DNA from: Mercenaria mercenaria
Taxonomy: Eukaryota; Mollusca; Bivalvia; Venerida; Veneridae
DNA: 64,000 nt
Direction of reading: 5' to 3'
NCBI RefSeq assembly: GCF_021730395.1
Contig: NC_069376.1
Span: 14,851,001-14,915,000, forward strand
How positions within the stretch are numbered: position 1 is the stretch's first letter; every line of letters begins with the position of its first letter. A model generated the notes under the pieces. That model had not been told where the DNA came from and made no database searches. It was given only the letters and a program-made list of their open reading frames with translations. This document shows positions 24,701 through 34,800 of this stretch, piece after piece. Made by a program: the position numbers and the translations under genes.

Positions 24701-27700
24701 CTGTTTCATCTTAGTTACAGGCACTGTGACTTTGACCACTGACTCGCTGCAAAATGAAACAATTTCAGAACACATATAGGTTTATGGACACTTATGGGCA
24801 ATTTACATGTCAAGGGGATCGCAGGCCAAGGTATTTTCAAGATATTGAGCAGATGCTGTTTTTGGACAAACAGTCACATTTGTCATTGACCAAACACCAA
24901 GAGAGAGTCATTTGCAACCTACTGGCAATAAGTCAGCAAGTTTTTAGCGTCTACGTAAAATATTTCTAAAACATTTTAGGGGAAACGCTTTTGTAATTGA
25001 CGTTTGACCGTATGTCCAAAACTCACCAGATATCCTCTCTTGCACATGAGCAATATGCTTCTAAATTAGAGAACCGTGGATAAATTGATTAACTAAGACA
25101 TTGAGCGGAAACTGTATTGTACTAATATCTCTTTAATTGGCTTCAAAATTATCGAGAGCAATTCACCGTTCATAAACAATGCTGTTGGCAATAAAGGAAA
25201 TCATAGGTCACGGGGTTCGTAACATATGGTGCGAAAACTGGCATATACAAATAGTCACTGTGAGCGTGACCTTTGACGTACTAACATCAATGAGGTAATT
25301 TGCATGTGCAAGACAAACAATAACAGTTACTGTGACGTTGACATTTGTCGATACACTGACATATTTAACATCTATGGGGTTAATTCACTACCCATGGAAA
25401 ATTTACCTGCCAAGTTTGTGGAGCGAAGGTCAATGCAAACTAAAGATTTAGTGCAGAAACGGTTTTTGCACTAACAGACACTTAATATTTGACTATAAAA
25501 TCAATAGGAAAATAGGAGCCATCCAGAGTATAAGTATGTGCTTAGTATGTTAGGAACCAAAGGTCAAAGCATTCTTAAGTCTTTGAGAGAAAACGAAATT
25601 TCTAAGAGACGGACGAAATAGTTTATATATACATGATATAGACGGCCTGTGCCAATACTTTGTACCTCCTTCCGCAAGAAAGTCAATACGACAGCCAGAC
25701 ACATCATTTGTGCCGTGTTGACGCTAACCCAGCACGACAAAAGTAGGGCGGCAGCGCGACAATTCTTCCTGACGTGTTTGCGCACATGGGGATATCACAA
25801 AATAGCACTGTATAGTAAAATCGTTCTCCTGTTGGCGGGTGTCAAAAACAAAAACATGAGTACAAAACAAAACAGCATTCTGTCATGTTTGCGGTCAGCC
25901 GTGCTGGCAAGGATGCAACGCGACAATACATGTACATCACAAATAATTTTGTTGCCTATTGGTTGACATGTTTGTTAAATTACAGGTATGTGGATAAACA
26001 GAGGTAGATGCTGTAGTACACGAGGCCTTGTATTCCACTAAGCTAAGATCACTTCCTTCTTGATTTTATTCAATGAGTAGACAAAGTTATTTTCTATACT
26101 AGTTAAAAGGGTGATTATAACTGAGCATGTAAAGCGGAAGAGAAAGCACAGACAAAATAATTCTTTCGGCAGATATTTCGATTTTTATTTTTATATTTCG
26201 ATCTTCTCAGATCGTTCAGCACGACTTTTATGTCGTGTTATTGGTACTGTTTAGTTCCTCAACATGACCATTTCGGCCAGGGTGGTTCCTATACTCCCGC
26301 TTTCATAGCCTTTGGTATTGTTTAATCACCCCTTGGATATGGTGCCTGCTTTTTAATTTTGTCTTTTGACAGTTCCTGTGATACGCAGGCTCCATAACCT
26401 CAGATCCCCTTCCTAAATTACAGTTTGTTTAGTTCTGCCCATTGTTTTCTCGTTTGGGGCAAACCCTTTACTTTATCTGGGGACCAAACGCCGCTCTTGA
26501 TGGAATTACACGCCTCAACCCGTGTATCATTGAAGGTTCCATGTTCACCGCCATTTGAATACATCTGCGGATGTCTCTAAATTGCTTTTTGTACTTTTAG
26601 CATGTGTAAATGTTGAGTTCTGCTCAACCCGGGGCTAGAGGGCGTGGCCGATAGAATGCATTTCCACTACCGTCCATGATCAGGCTCAATCAAACCGAGC
26701 CTGCAACATTTTCGGTTTTGTCGTGTTGAGCGACCTGTGAAGTTTCTACTTTTCTCTATTTTATTATCACAGCAGCGTTGTTTGTGTCGTGTGGTGGCCG
26801 TAAAAAGTCTCCCCGTACATTCAATCAGGGCTGTTATATTTCGATCTTCTCAGATCGTTTAGCACGACTTTTATGTCGTGTTATTGGTACTGTTTAGTTC
26901 CTCAACATGACCATTTCGGCCTGGGTGGTTCCAATACTCCCGCTTTCATAGCCTTTGATATTGTTTAATCACCCCTTGGATAAGGTGCCTGCTTATTAAT
27001 TTTGTCTTTTGACAGTTCCTGTGATACGCAGGCTCCATAACCTCAGATCCCCCTCCTAAATTACAGTTTGTTTAGTTCTGCCCATTGTTTTCTCGTTTGG
27101 GGCAAACCCTTTACTTTATCTGAGGACCAAACGCCGCTCTTCATGGACTTACACGCCTCAACACGTGTATCATTGAAGGTTCCATGTTCACCGCCGTTTG
27201 AATACATCTGCGGATGTCTCTAAATAGCTATTTGTACTTTTAGCATGTGTAAATGTTGAGTTCTGCTCAACCCGGGGCTAGAGGGCGTGGACGGTAGAAT
27301 GCATTTCCACTACCGTCCATGAACAGGCTCAATCAAACCGAGCCTGCAACATTTTCGTTTTTGTCGTGTTGAGCGACCTGTGAAGTTTCTACTTTTCTCT
27401 ATTTTATTATCACAGCAGCGTTGTTTGTGCCGTGTGGTGGCCGTAAAAAGTCTCCCCGTACATTCAATCAGGGCTGTTATATTTCGATCTTCTTAGATCG
27501 TTCAGCACGACTTTTATGTCGTGTTATTGGTACTGTTTAGTTCCTCAACATGACCATTTCGGCCAGGGTGGGTCCAATACTCCCGCTTTCATAGCCTTTG
27601 GTATTGTTTAATCACCCCTTGGATATGGTGCCTGCTTATTAATTTCGTCTTTTGACAGTTCCTGTGATACGCAGGCTCCATAACCTCAGATCCCCTTCCT

Positions 27701-30641
27701 AAATTACAGTTTGTTTAGATCTGCCCATTGTTTTCTCGTTGGGGGCAAAACCCTTTACTTTATCTGGGGACCAAACGCGAGCTCTTCATGGAATTACACG
27801 CCTCAACACATGTATCATTGAAGGTTCCATGTTCACCGCCGTTTGAATACATCTGCGGATGTCTCTAAATTGCGTTTTGTACTTTTAGCATGTGTAAATG
27901 TTGAGTTCTGCTCAACCCGGGGCTAGAGGGCGTGGGCGGTAGAATGCATTTCCACTACCGTCCATGAACAGGCTCAATCAAACCGAGCCTGCAACATTTT
28001 CGTTTTTGTCGTGTTGAACGACCTGTGAAGTTTCTACTTTTTTCTATTGTATTTGACATGACTTTCATAGCTTTTATGTGTGAAATCGTGTAACAGAATG
28101 TGTATGATACTGAGAGAGAAACACGAAGTAAAAAGATCAAAGTGGGGCAATACACGACCGAAGTTCTAGATCAGAGAATTTAGAGAAATCTTTATTATGA
28201 GTGGCGGTTGGGGTTGGGTTGATATTTCATCTGCGGCCTGGGTGATGTGATATTAAGGCACAAGAATCTAAATAGTTTTGAAGTTGTGCTCCGGACACAA
28301 AATACAAATGACAGATTTGACATTTGAACTCAACCTGTGACCTTTATTTCTGACTTAGCTATCAAGTGCACACACTTTACACATCATTTTATTGTCAAAT
28401 ACGCTTCAATGTTCGAAATCAGAATCCTGAATGGTGACTAGTATTGATTGTGACACTCTGCTATCTAAGTTTCTAAATACATATAATTTGCTTATTTGAT
28501 AAATTACGGTATTTTTGCACGCATTTTTTTCCTTAGTAAGTTGTAATATCTGATTAAACTCCATAAAAGGCCAGATTTATCTGTCAATGACTAACTCTAC
28601 CTGTGATAAATAAACATTTGGACACACAAACACTTATAAATGTGAGATAATCGCTAAGGGATATAGTTGTTCATCCTACAGAGATAAAGAGTTGACAATG
28701 TTTACCGACATTAAAACTTTACCATGTTTATTTCAAGTCGTAAATTCGGTTCTACTTAACGTACTTTTTGCCATATACAGTTGAAACTCAAACCTCAAAA
28801 TCTATCGTATCGTGCGTTTTTCTTTGAGAAATGGTATTTGGACGGGATGTGAAAACGTCTTTGAGATAATAAGCATATGCAACTTCAAAAATTTCAGCGA
28901 TATATATCTTTTTACAAAGGAAGTTAATGGCAATTTGAATTTCAGAGATGTAAATTTCAGACTTAGCAAGTTGATGAATACGTGTCAAAGTGCTACTCAG
29001 ACACGACAAGCCACCAAGTAGAACCAGCAAGCTTCCATAAACAAGCTGGACTGCTTCCTCGACGAAAGAATTCAACATCGGGACATCCACTCGTGCGGGC
29101 GGTGTCAAAACCAAACTTAAATCAAAAAGAAGGAATGAGTTCAGTTAAACCTGAATTTAGAGTAAATCGCGAGCAAGTTAAATGCATATAACTCCGTGTC
29201 AATATGAACCCACAATTACATTATTTCATTTGGAGCATCAATAATTTTACCGGGAAAACCCCTCCTCTTTTCCCTGTTCCTCCGGTTATCCCCTATTGTA
29301 TCCCAACCTATGCTCTTCAATCACCACTGGACCACATTCGAAATGAATCGATGTTTTCATTGTATATCTAATACATATTATCAGTATTTGGGCCGAACTT
29401 ATAGAAACGGTTGCAAATCTATCACATGTATAAACTGGGTATGGCTTTAAATTTAGTTTTCTCAATAAAACATTACCAGTAATTGATATTCAAACAAAAA
29501 CCTTCTTTTAAAAATTCCAGTGCAAACAAGAGTTTACTTAATATTATGAGGCATTCACACAGAGACTGACACTCTTTCTGGGGTCCTCCGTGGCCAAGTG
29601 GTTAAGGTCGCTGACTTCAAATCACTTGCCCCTTATCGATGTGGGTTCGAGCCTCACTCGGGGCGTTGAATTCTTCATGTGAGGAAGCCATCCAGCTGGC
29701 TTACGGAAGGTCGGTGGTTCTACCCAGGTGCCCGCTTGTGATAAAATAATGCACGTAGGGGCACCTGGGGTCTTCCTCCACCATTAAAGCTGGAAAGTCG
29801 ACATATGACGTATCATGTGTCGGTGCGACGTTAAACCCAACAAAAACAGACGCTCTTTCTGACAAGGACCAGCGAAAGGCATTCAGTAAGAAAACATAAC
29901 CTCGGTTCAGGATCTGTTAGCAGCAGATGGATACTTCGAAACGTTCATCCAAATGAAAAAAGTCAATTTTAACCAATCATAAGAAAGATCTATTTTTTAC
30001 AATTATTTCTTACCTTCATCACAGCTTTTTTCTCTGCACAAGATATCCAGCTTTTCGTGAGCCGCACACAAACTAGTTTCTATTCTAGTTAATGTTTTGA
30101 CGTCAAATTCGTGTATGTTTTTCAGTTCTTGCAAAACTGATTTCATTTCAAAAGAGGCGGAAGCTGACCGTTTGATAATTTCTTGACACTGGTCATAAAT
30201 GTCTCGATCTAATTCCCTAGCCAGTTGCAAAAGTACTGCCGCCAAATCTTGTCGATGCATATTGAAATCATCTTCTTCTAATGATAAGGAAGTTGTATGA
30301 CCGAAAAGAGAATTCCTGAAGGTTCGGATAGTCCTAACTGCAATACGATCTTGCGAGGAAAGGTTAGGACCAAATAAAATTAAAATGATCAGAGTCAACA
30401 GTGATATGTCAAAAGTGTCAAGGTCAACATTCACACTTCCAGCTGGCGGGAACAGATGTTCATATTGTTTGTCATTTTTTATCTGTTGACGAAGTTGCTT
30501 TGAATTACTCAGTAGTAAAGATGAAAGTGTTTGTCCTGACTTTTGCTCTTCCTTTTTTATGAAACCTTTGAGAACCAGCAGACTTCCTTCACCTAACAAC
30601 AGTATATATTGCAAATATCTTTCGTTTCCAGCAGTCGTCAT
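14860..30641 (-). CDS. Gene B: HEPN / TRADD-N-like protein with C-terminal NHL-like propeller (863 aa model)
   Basis: Nine minus-strand exons: 30641-30014, 23856-23746, 22307-22188, 21663-21595, 20171-19710, 19480-19256, 18140-18105, 17700-17619 and 15718-14860. They have GT-AG borders and compatible phases and total 2592 bp, exactly 864 codons with the stop. Order: HEPN domain, two duplicated helical exons, Ser/Thr-rich exon, helical plus TRADD-N-like domain, second TRADD-N-like domain, two linkers, beta-propeller. It is a paralogue of gene A. HEPN suggests RNA binding or cleavage, TRADD-N-like parts suggest adaptor contacts, and the propeller would bind a ligand; the combined immune role is inference. 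The weak point is the join to the last two exons: the acceptor before 17700 has a poor pyrimidine tract, so the NHL part may be its own gene starting at ATG 17698. The long first intron holds satellite and SINE insertions. Confidence 0.6.
15719..17618. other. Intron before the NHL exon
   Basis: AT-rich, with a roughly 140-bp duplication: CCAGATAAGTTTCGC followed by AAAATG occurs near 16510 and again near 16650. A run of ACGGACGAATGGACGGAT lies at 16274. No further exon seen. Confidence 0.4.
17619..17700 (-). CDS. Linker exon before the NHL domain, or first exon of a separate NHL gene
   Basis: The frame MESDSNDKLQIGKSVGETGH plus DTENTV ends at donor GTATGT below 17619 in phase 2, which fits the NHL exon acceptor at 15719-15720 exactly. 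As a gene B exon it would start at 17700 after CTATTGAAG. As a separate gene it would start at ATG 17698. The residues are acidic and polar, with no known domain. Confidence 0.5.
18105..18140 (-). CDS. Gene B exon 7: 36-bp micro-exon (tentative)
   Basis: A 36-bp stretch with a TTCATTCAG acceptor and a GT donor, phase 1 at both ends like all the exons before it, encoding VHGYIKLKDIVS. It is supported only by splice sites and phase. Confidence 0.35.
19256..19480 (-). CDS. Gene B exon 6: second TRADD-N-like domain
   Basis: 225 bp, TTACAG acceptor, GTAAAT donor, phase 1 both ends, paralogous to gene A exon 4. It encodes VITLPIRCRSLDALSHVWGM, a helix, then KITVSASVNRSQLKDQL: one beta-alpha-beta unit. 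The Trp-x-Met-Phe motif in the helix is shared with gene A. Confidence 0.7.
19710..20171 (-). CDS. Gene B exon 5: helical segment plus first TRADD-N-like domain
   Basis: 462 bp, TTCCAG acceptor, GTGAGT donor, phase 1 both ends, paralogous to gene A exon 3 (441 bp). About 85 residues are helical. Then comes a beta-alpha-beta unit: VVLKIRCTSLRSLLALL, helix, and MSVSAQVAPDSLQN. The pattern of alternating hydrophobic strand, R/K-Cys, helix and second strand is TRADD-N-like. Confidence 0.7.
20325..20445 (+). repeat. Dispersed repeat block, second full copy, in a gene B intron
   Basis: Ordered motifs GGTGCGAGGGCGCGTGAGAG, GTGTTGCACATGTCATTGCC, TTCAAACCGAGTCCG and TTGGTTGCATTCTTTGCTTT match the block at 6935-7060. 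Confidence 0.6.
21595..21663 (-). CDS. Gene B exon 4: Ser/Thr-rich linker
   Basis: 69 bp between a TTTTCAG acceptor and a GTAAAA donor, phase 1 both ends. It encodes LLLKVMAAEQNGSSSDTSTI and EQ. It contains an ATG that could also serve as an alternative start, giving a form without HEPN. Confidence 0.6.
21830..22015 (+). mobile_element. Degraded tRNA-derived SINE in a gene B intron
   Basis: Starts with a tRNA-like head (GTAGCCATGTGGTTGAGC, CTTCGAGTACGG), then CATACCAAAGACGTCAACAA and GGATAGTGCTAAGACTG. This order matches a SINE family I recognise from mollusc genomes. The B box is decayed and the 3' end is unclear. Confidence 0.55.
22188..22307 (-). CDS. Gene B exon 3: second short helical exon
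   Basis: 120 bp between a TTTTTAG acceptor and a GTAAAT donor, phase 1 both ends. It encodes CLTNSPSSPELKEMQRDTHQ followed by an amphipathic helix. It shares SSPELKEMQ and TQEMKES with exon 2. Likely a short coiled-coil spacer. Confidence 0.75.
23628..23666. repeat. Poly-C tract followed by short CA run
   Basis: About 20 C in a row, then CACCCCCCACACACACAC. Confidence 0.85.
23746..23856 (-). CDS. Gene B exon 2: first short helical exon
   Basis: 111 bp between a TTGTAG acceptor and a GTAAAT donor, phase 1 both ends. It encodes SLTHPPSSPELKEMQEDTNE followed by an amphipathic Lys/Glu helix. It is a close copy of exon 3 (22188-22307), including bases just inside the flanking introns, so the two arose by duplication of a whole exon. 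Confidence 0.75.
24440..25560. repeat. Degenerate tandem repeats of the dispersed GACCTTTGACC type, in the gene B first intron
   Basis: Recurring phrases such as TGACTTTGACC, TGACCTTTGACG, CCAAATTAGAGAA, CTGTGACGTTGACATTTG and ACTAACAGACAC at about 150-200 bp intervals mark a decayed array related to the one at 61070-61600. Open frames here carry no known domain. Confidence 0.45.
25561..26191. other. Gene B intron, no exon seen
   Basis: Includes CGACAGCCAGACACATC, CACGACAAAAGTAGGGCGGC and GCATTCTGTCATGTTTGCGG, a GC-richer repeat-like stretch of about 250 bp (25630-25930). It is open on the plus strand for 105 codons but matches nothing I know. Confidence 0.35.
26192..28045. repeat. 643-bp tandem repeat, about 2.9 copies
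   Basis: TATATTTCGATCTTCT marks unit starts at 26192, 26835 and 27478, giving a period of exactly 643 bp twice. The third unit breaks off at about 28045. The copies are nearly identical, so the array is young or homogenised. Each unit holds inverted motifs (GTTGAGTTCTGCTCAAC, CAGGCTCAATCAAACCGAGC) and a diverged version of the block at 6935. It lies inside the first intron of gene B. Confidence 0.9.
28046..29579. other. Gene B first intron, no exon seen
   Basis: AT-rich; open frames at 28788-29191 on both strands have no recognisable domain and no matching splice phase. Confidence 0.35.
29580..29852 (+). mobile_element. tRNA-derived SINE with target-site duplication
   Basis: The head has an A box (GTGGCCAAGTGGTTAAGG) and a B box (GGGTTCGAGCC) at tRNA spacing, then a body with CCTCCACCATTAAAGCTGG and a tail GACGTTAAACCCAACAAAAA. 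The flanks CTCTTTCTG occur on both sides within a ~14-bp imperfect target-site duplication. Layout and body resemble the molluscan V-SINE called RUDI; the name is from memory. It is inserted in the gene B first intron. Confidence 0.82.
30014..30641 (-). CDS. Gene B exon 1: DZIP3-like HEPN domain
   Basis: From ATG at 30641 to donor GTAAGA below 30014, phase 1, 209 residues. It opens NERYLQYILLLGEG as gene A does, has FDISLLTLIILIL in the core, and keeps R109-NSLFG-H115, the HEPN Rx4-6H motif. The start is fixed by alignment with gene A. The length and C-terminal amphipathic helices match the DZIP3-like HEPN family. The last residues are acidic and Lys-rich and may be a linker. Confidence 0.83.
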
Positions 30642-30936
30642 ATCTAGAATTCACTGGAATCTAGTAACCTGAAGTCAAAAATATAATTCTATTGACAGGC
30701 AAATAATGTTGAAGATCAAACTGCTGGGTTAATTTTCAAATACAGTTATTGAGTTTTATCTTAAATGATTTTGTTTTAATAATTCTATGCCTGCATTATT
30801 CTCACAGGAGCTCGGAATCAGTAGTCTGTTTAATATTGAAGCAACATTTGTTAAACGCTCAGGTATGGAAACTTCGGATCATATCAACGGTAGTAGGAGC
30901 GTTTGGGAGGGGCAATGTTTTGGGTAAGAAATCCCC

Positions 30937-31128
30937 GCTCTGCAGTCGGGGCATCTTCTAGAATATTTTGATATTTCAAACTCTAGATCCTACATAGAAA
31001 GAATATTTTGTCATTTCAAGTTATAGTCACCTCTCTGCTCTGCAAGCGGGGCCTCTTCTAGAACATTTTAATATTTCAAACTCTAAATCCTACATTGACA
31101 GAATATTTTGTCATTTCAAGTTATAGAA
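30937..31128. repeat. 112-bp tandem duplication just upstream of gene B
   Basis: CTCTGCAGTCGGGGCATCTT near 30939 and CTCTGCAAGCGGGGCCTCTT near 31038 start two copies that continue through ATATTTCAAACTCTA and TATTTTGTCATTTCAAGTTA. Only two copies are present. Confidence 0.7.
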
Positions 31129-31888
31129 GTGCGTCATGCCATTTTTACCTAGGAAATATTTTCAACTTGAAATTACTAATTATGGAGACTTTGAATCTAT
31201 AAATATAATCATCATGTTTAATGTCTTAATCTTTTATTCCTGAATTTCAATTAAGTTCTCAAACGAGAAATATACATACTTGTTTGTATATATTACAATA
31301 AATTGGAAACCCAGTCAATCGAGGTCTATACCGTACGTTGCATTCATATGCTTCATTGTGTCTGAAAGGGCGGATGGACCGTAATTAAACTTAAACTGAC
31401 TGACTGTATGAACCCAGTCAATCGAGGTATACTCGTATAATACAAAACCTGGAATGTTAAGGTGATTAAGCTGACGATTAAATTTTTGTGTCATATTTCA
31501 ACATTTTAGAAGACTTAGTATAACAAATGTATGAGTTATGAACACTAAAAAGTTTTTAACAGTTAAATCGAAACATAGTACTGGTGTTTCCCACTAAAGC
31601 AGTAAGTAGAACAGCAGGTTTTCAAACTAATGGGCCCATGTAGGAAAATATAAGAATTTCAAATTGAACTATGCATAGTTTCACGGCGTTGGGTACATTC
31701 CCCTCGGAATATTTTAGCAAGTGTACCTGAAGTTGTGCAATCTGAACAAAAACTGGCATAGTTTGAACATATCTGGCAAAAATTCCATCCTTTAATTTCA
31801 AATCACAAAACAACCTAGCCGAAGAATCTTTGGTCATAAATCGATTGTGCTAATGTGGTTATGTCGCATTATAACACATACAACGCAT
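31129..31888. other. Intergenic, no gene seen
   Basis: Holds a direct repeat AACCCAGTCAATCGAGGT at about 31309 and 31410, which may flank a ~100-bp insertion. Otherwise AT-rich. Confidence 0.4.
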
Positions 31889-34800
31889 TATACGTTCAAA
31901 TTCAGTTAAAGTTCCAACTTTTCAAATATGGTGTCTCCAGCCCTGTTCTCTCTTTTTTTCTAACAATGTAATAGTTTTTATGTTAAATTGTTTAATTGTA
32001 AGTTACTCGCACTGGGCAAGTTAGAAAAATAAGCAAGCTCATTGTACTTTTGTAAAAGTATGCTTATTATTTAAGCCATTTTGCCGAATTTGGCTTGTCT
32101 CCATCGATAGTACTTTTTTGTAAATAGCTACAGATGTGAAAAATGATATACAAACATCGACTTTTTTGGTATTTTTTATCACTAAAAGTTCATTTTTTCC
32201 AAATTTCTCAATCTCATTCACAAATACCTCATCAGCACATTTGCACTTGCATGAATTCACTTTTCTCCAATCTATGCATCAGATACGTTAACACTTTTCA
32301 TAAGGCAAAATAAATCACATAATATAAAGACAGATTATTATAAAATAATTTATTATAACACTGATAGAATGAAATGACATAATTTGATTACAAACTTTGG
32401 ATAAGACTAACGTTTTGAAACATAAGTTAATGCTAAATCAACAAAATATCAGTCGGACGTTCAAAATGCATCAGATACGTTAACCTGTTAATGTTATTGG
32501 CGGCCATAATATTTCCATAATTAAGTGTTGATACCGTCAGTTTTAAAGTACATTTGAATGCAATTAACTGCATGTTCAAGATTATTAAAACCAATTGATC
32601 TTGTAAAGATACAGCAAAATGTTTAATTTTCACATCAGATACGTTTTGATCAGATACGTTAACAAGAAAAACACATGCCATCTTAATCAATCAACTTTCC
32701 CTTTTATCTACATTAGTGCGATATTTGTACAGTTTAATATGACGTCACGTTTTACCGGAAGATCAAGGAATGCTAAAAGAGCGTCTGCAAAATGAAATAT
32801 TTACACTAAACTTCAAATCTCGGGATTGCGGCAGTTCTTTAGAGGTAAGTTGAATAGTTTTGTTTGAATTCACATATTTTAAGTAATTACAGCTTATGAT
32901 ACATTATGTTTAACGCCCAGGTGACTATTGTTTATAAAATCAGTGCGTTTGTTATGCGAAGACACTCAGAAAGAAGTTAGACGACATTGTTAGTATGACA
33001 GCTAATTGTTTAGATAAAACATGATTTATGTTGGTGTATTGATACATGGAGGGTTTGTGATCACTGATTAATATAAGTGGCTAAAATGGATAATATATTG
33101 TTAACGTATTGATGATTTGTTAACGTATCTGACCATTTGTTAACGTATCTGACAGCAGTAATTTTCGTTTTTAGAATAAACATACATTGATTTTTAATAT
33201 GTTTGGTGTATATTGCCATGTACATGTGGAGTGGTTATAGTGTATACAATGATGTATACAACTGATGCTAACGGTTGGCTATAAAATGGATTAACGTATC
33301 TGATGATTTTGTTAACGTATCTGATGATTTTGTTAACGTATCTGATGATATTTTTTTTCTATGTACAATCAAATGCATATCTATGTCCAGACTATTCACC
33401 AAATGTGAAAAGGTGCTTTGCACAGGTAATTGTTACATACTTTCATTAATAACGTAAGCTAAAATCTGTACTTTTTTCATTTTTCAGGTCTATAATGGCG
33501 AAAAGTCGAGCTTAATATCAAAAAGAATATATATAGAGAAAAATGAAGAATGATTAATCATACCTGGAAAAGGAGCATTTACGAGCTAAAGGAAACCGAG
33601 AGTCCATTAACAAGCACAAATTCGTTTGAGAATGATACAGCAAGAATGCAAATGATGCCTAGATCACAACATGATCTGAATCTGCTTGGAGTAAAGAATC
33701 ATTCTAGAAAAGTAATAAAAAAACTGGAGATGTCAAATGCAATCATTGCTGAAGGGAGAGAGGCAGCACAAAAAAAGCAACATCTCAGTCAATGAGAAGA
33801 GTGTGATAAGAGTAGTCAGTGGAAGAATAGTAAAAAAATGTAAGTGTTAGACACAATAAGAAAGCAAACAGGTCTTGGTAGAAAAGGGCTGAATAGTTCC
33901 AACACGAAAATAGTGAGACCTATTTGTCGAAAACGACTTGACGAAGAGAGAACATGATGAAAACAGAAATCATTCAGTTCCTTGAAAGGGAACATCATGT
34001 CAGTATTCAGATGCCTGGGGAAAAGATAGCAAAGTCCATGAACCAAGGTGATAAGAGACAAGTGCATATCCTCAATGATTATCTAGAGAATATATATCAA
34101 AAGTATAAAGCAGAAAACCCAAACATAAAGATTTCAAAATAAAGTCCAAGACAGTAAAGCTGACAATGAAAACGTAAAGTGACAGATGAAAGTTCCTGTT
34201 GTTGGATCATTTGTTTTGGCTAAATATGAGGGCAAACAGTATGTGGGCAAAGTCCTATAGGTCGACTCCAATGACAAGGATGCGCATGTTTCGTTCATGG
34301 AAAAGACCCGTGGCAAAGGGTCGATACCATTGTTCAGATGGCCTTCAAGAGCTGATGAACTGTGGGTAGACATTGAAAGCATTATATCTTTAATCGAGGA
34401 ACATTCCCCCTATGGCAAGACCAAAAGGCAGTATAGATTGAACGATAATGACTCTGCTTTCTTTGCTAACTGATGTTCAGACTGATGTTCAGTTTACGAC
34501 AATTTAACTTTAGAGTTTTTGTGTTAACGTATCTGATGACATATTTTGTTTGAATCCACTAGCAATAGCAGAAGTACTAGTATAAGCTATATTCACATTT
34601 ACATTAAATGTGTTTGAGAAAATGCAGTATTCTTTATATACTACTTTTCCTACTGAATTTGCATTTAAAATTTAACCATAATAAATGATTAATTTTTAAC
34701 TGCTTTTTATTTATTTTACTGATGTATGGACATTATACAGAAACAATGGAGTAGAAATAATTGTGAGGTATAAAAATTGCTCAAACAATATGCATATGTT

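Noticed and set aside
29580-29660. tRNA gene
   Set aside because: The A and B boxes fit, but the acceptor stem does not pair and the sequence runs into a SINE body and tail with flanking duplication.
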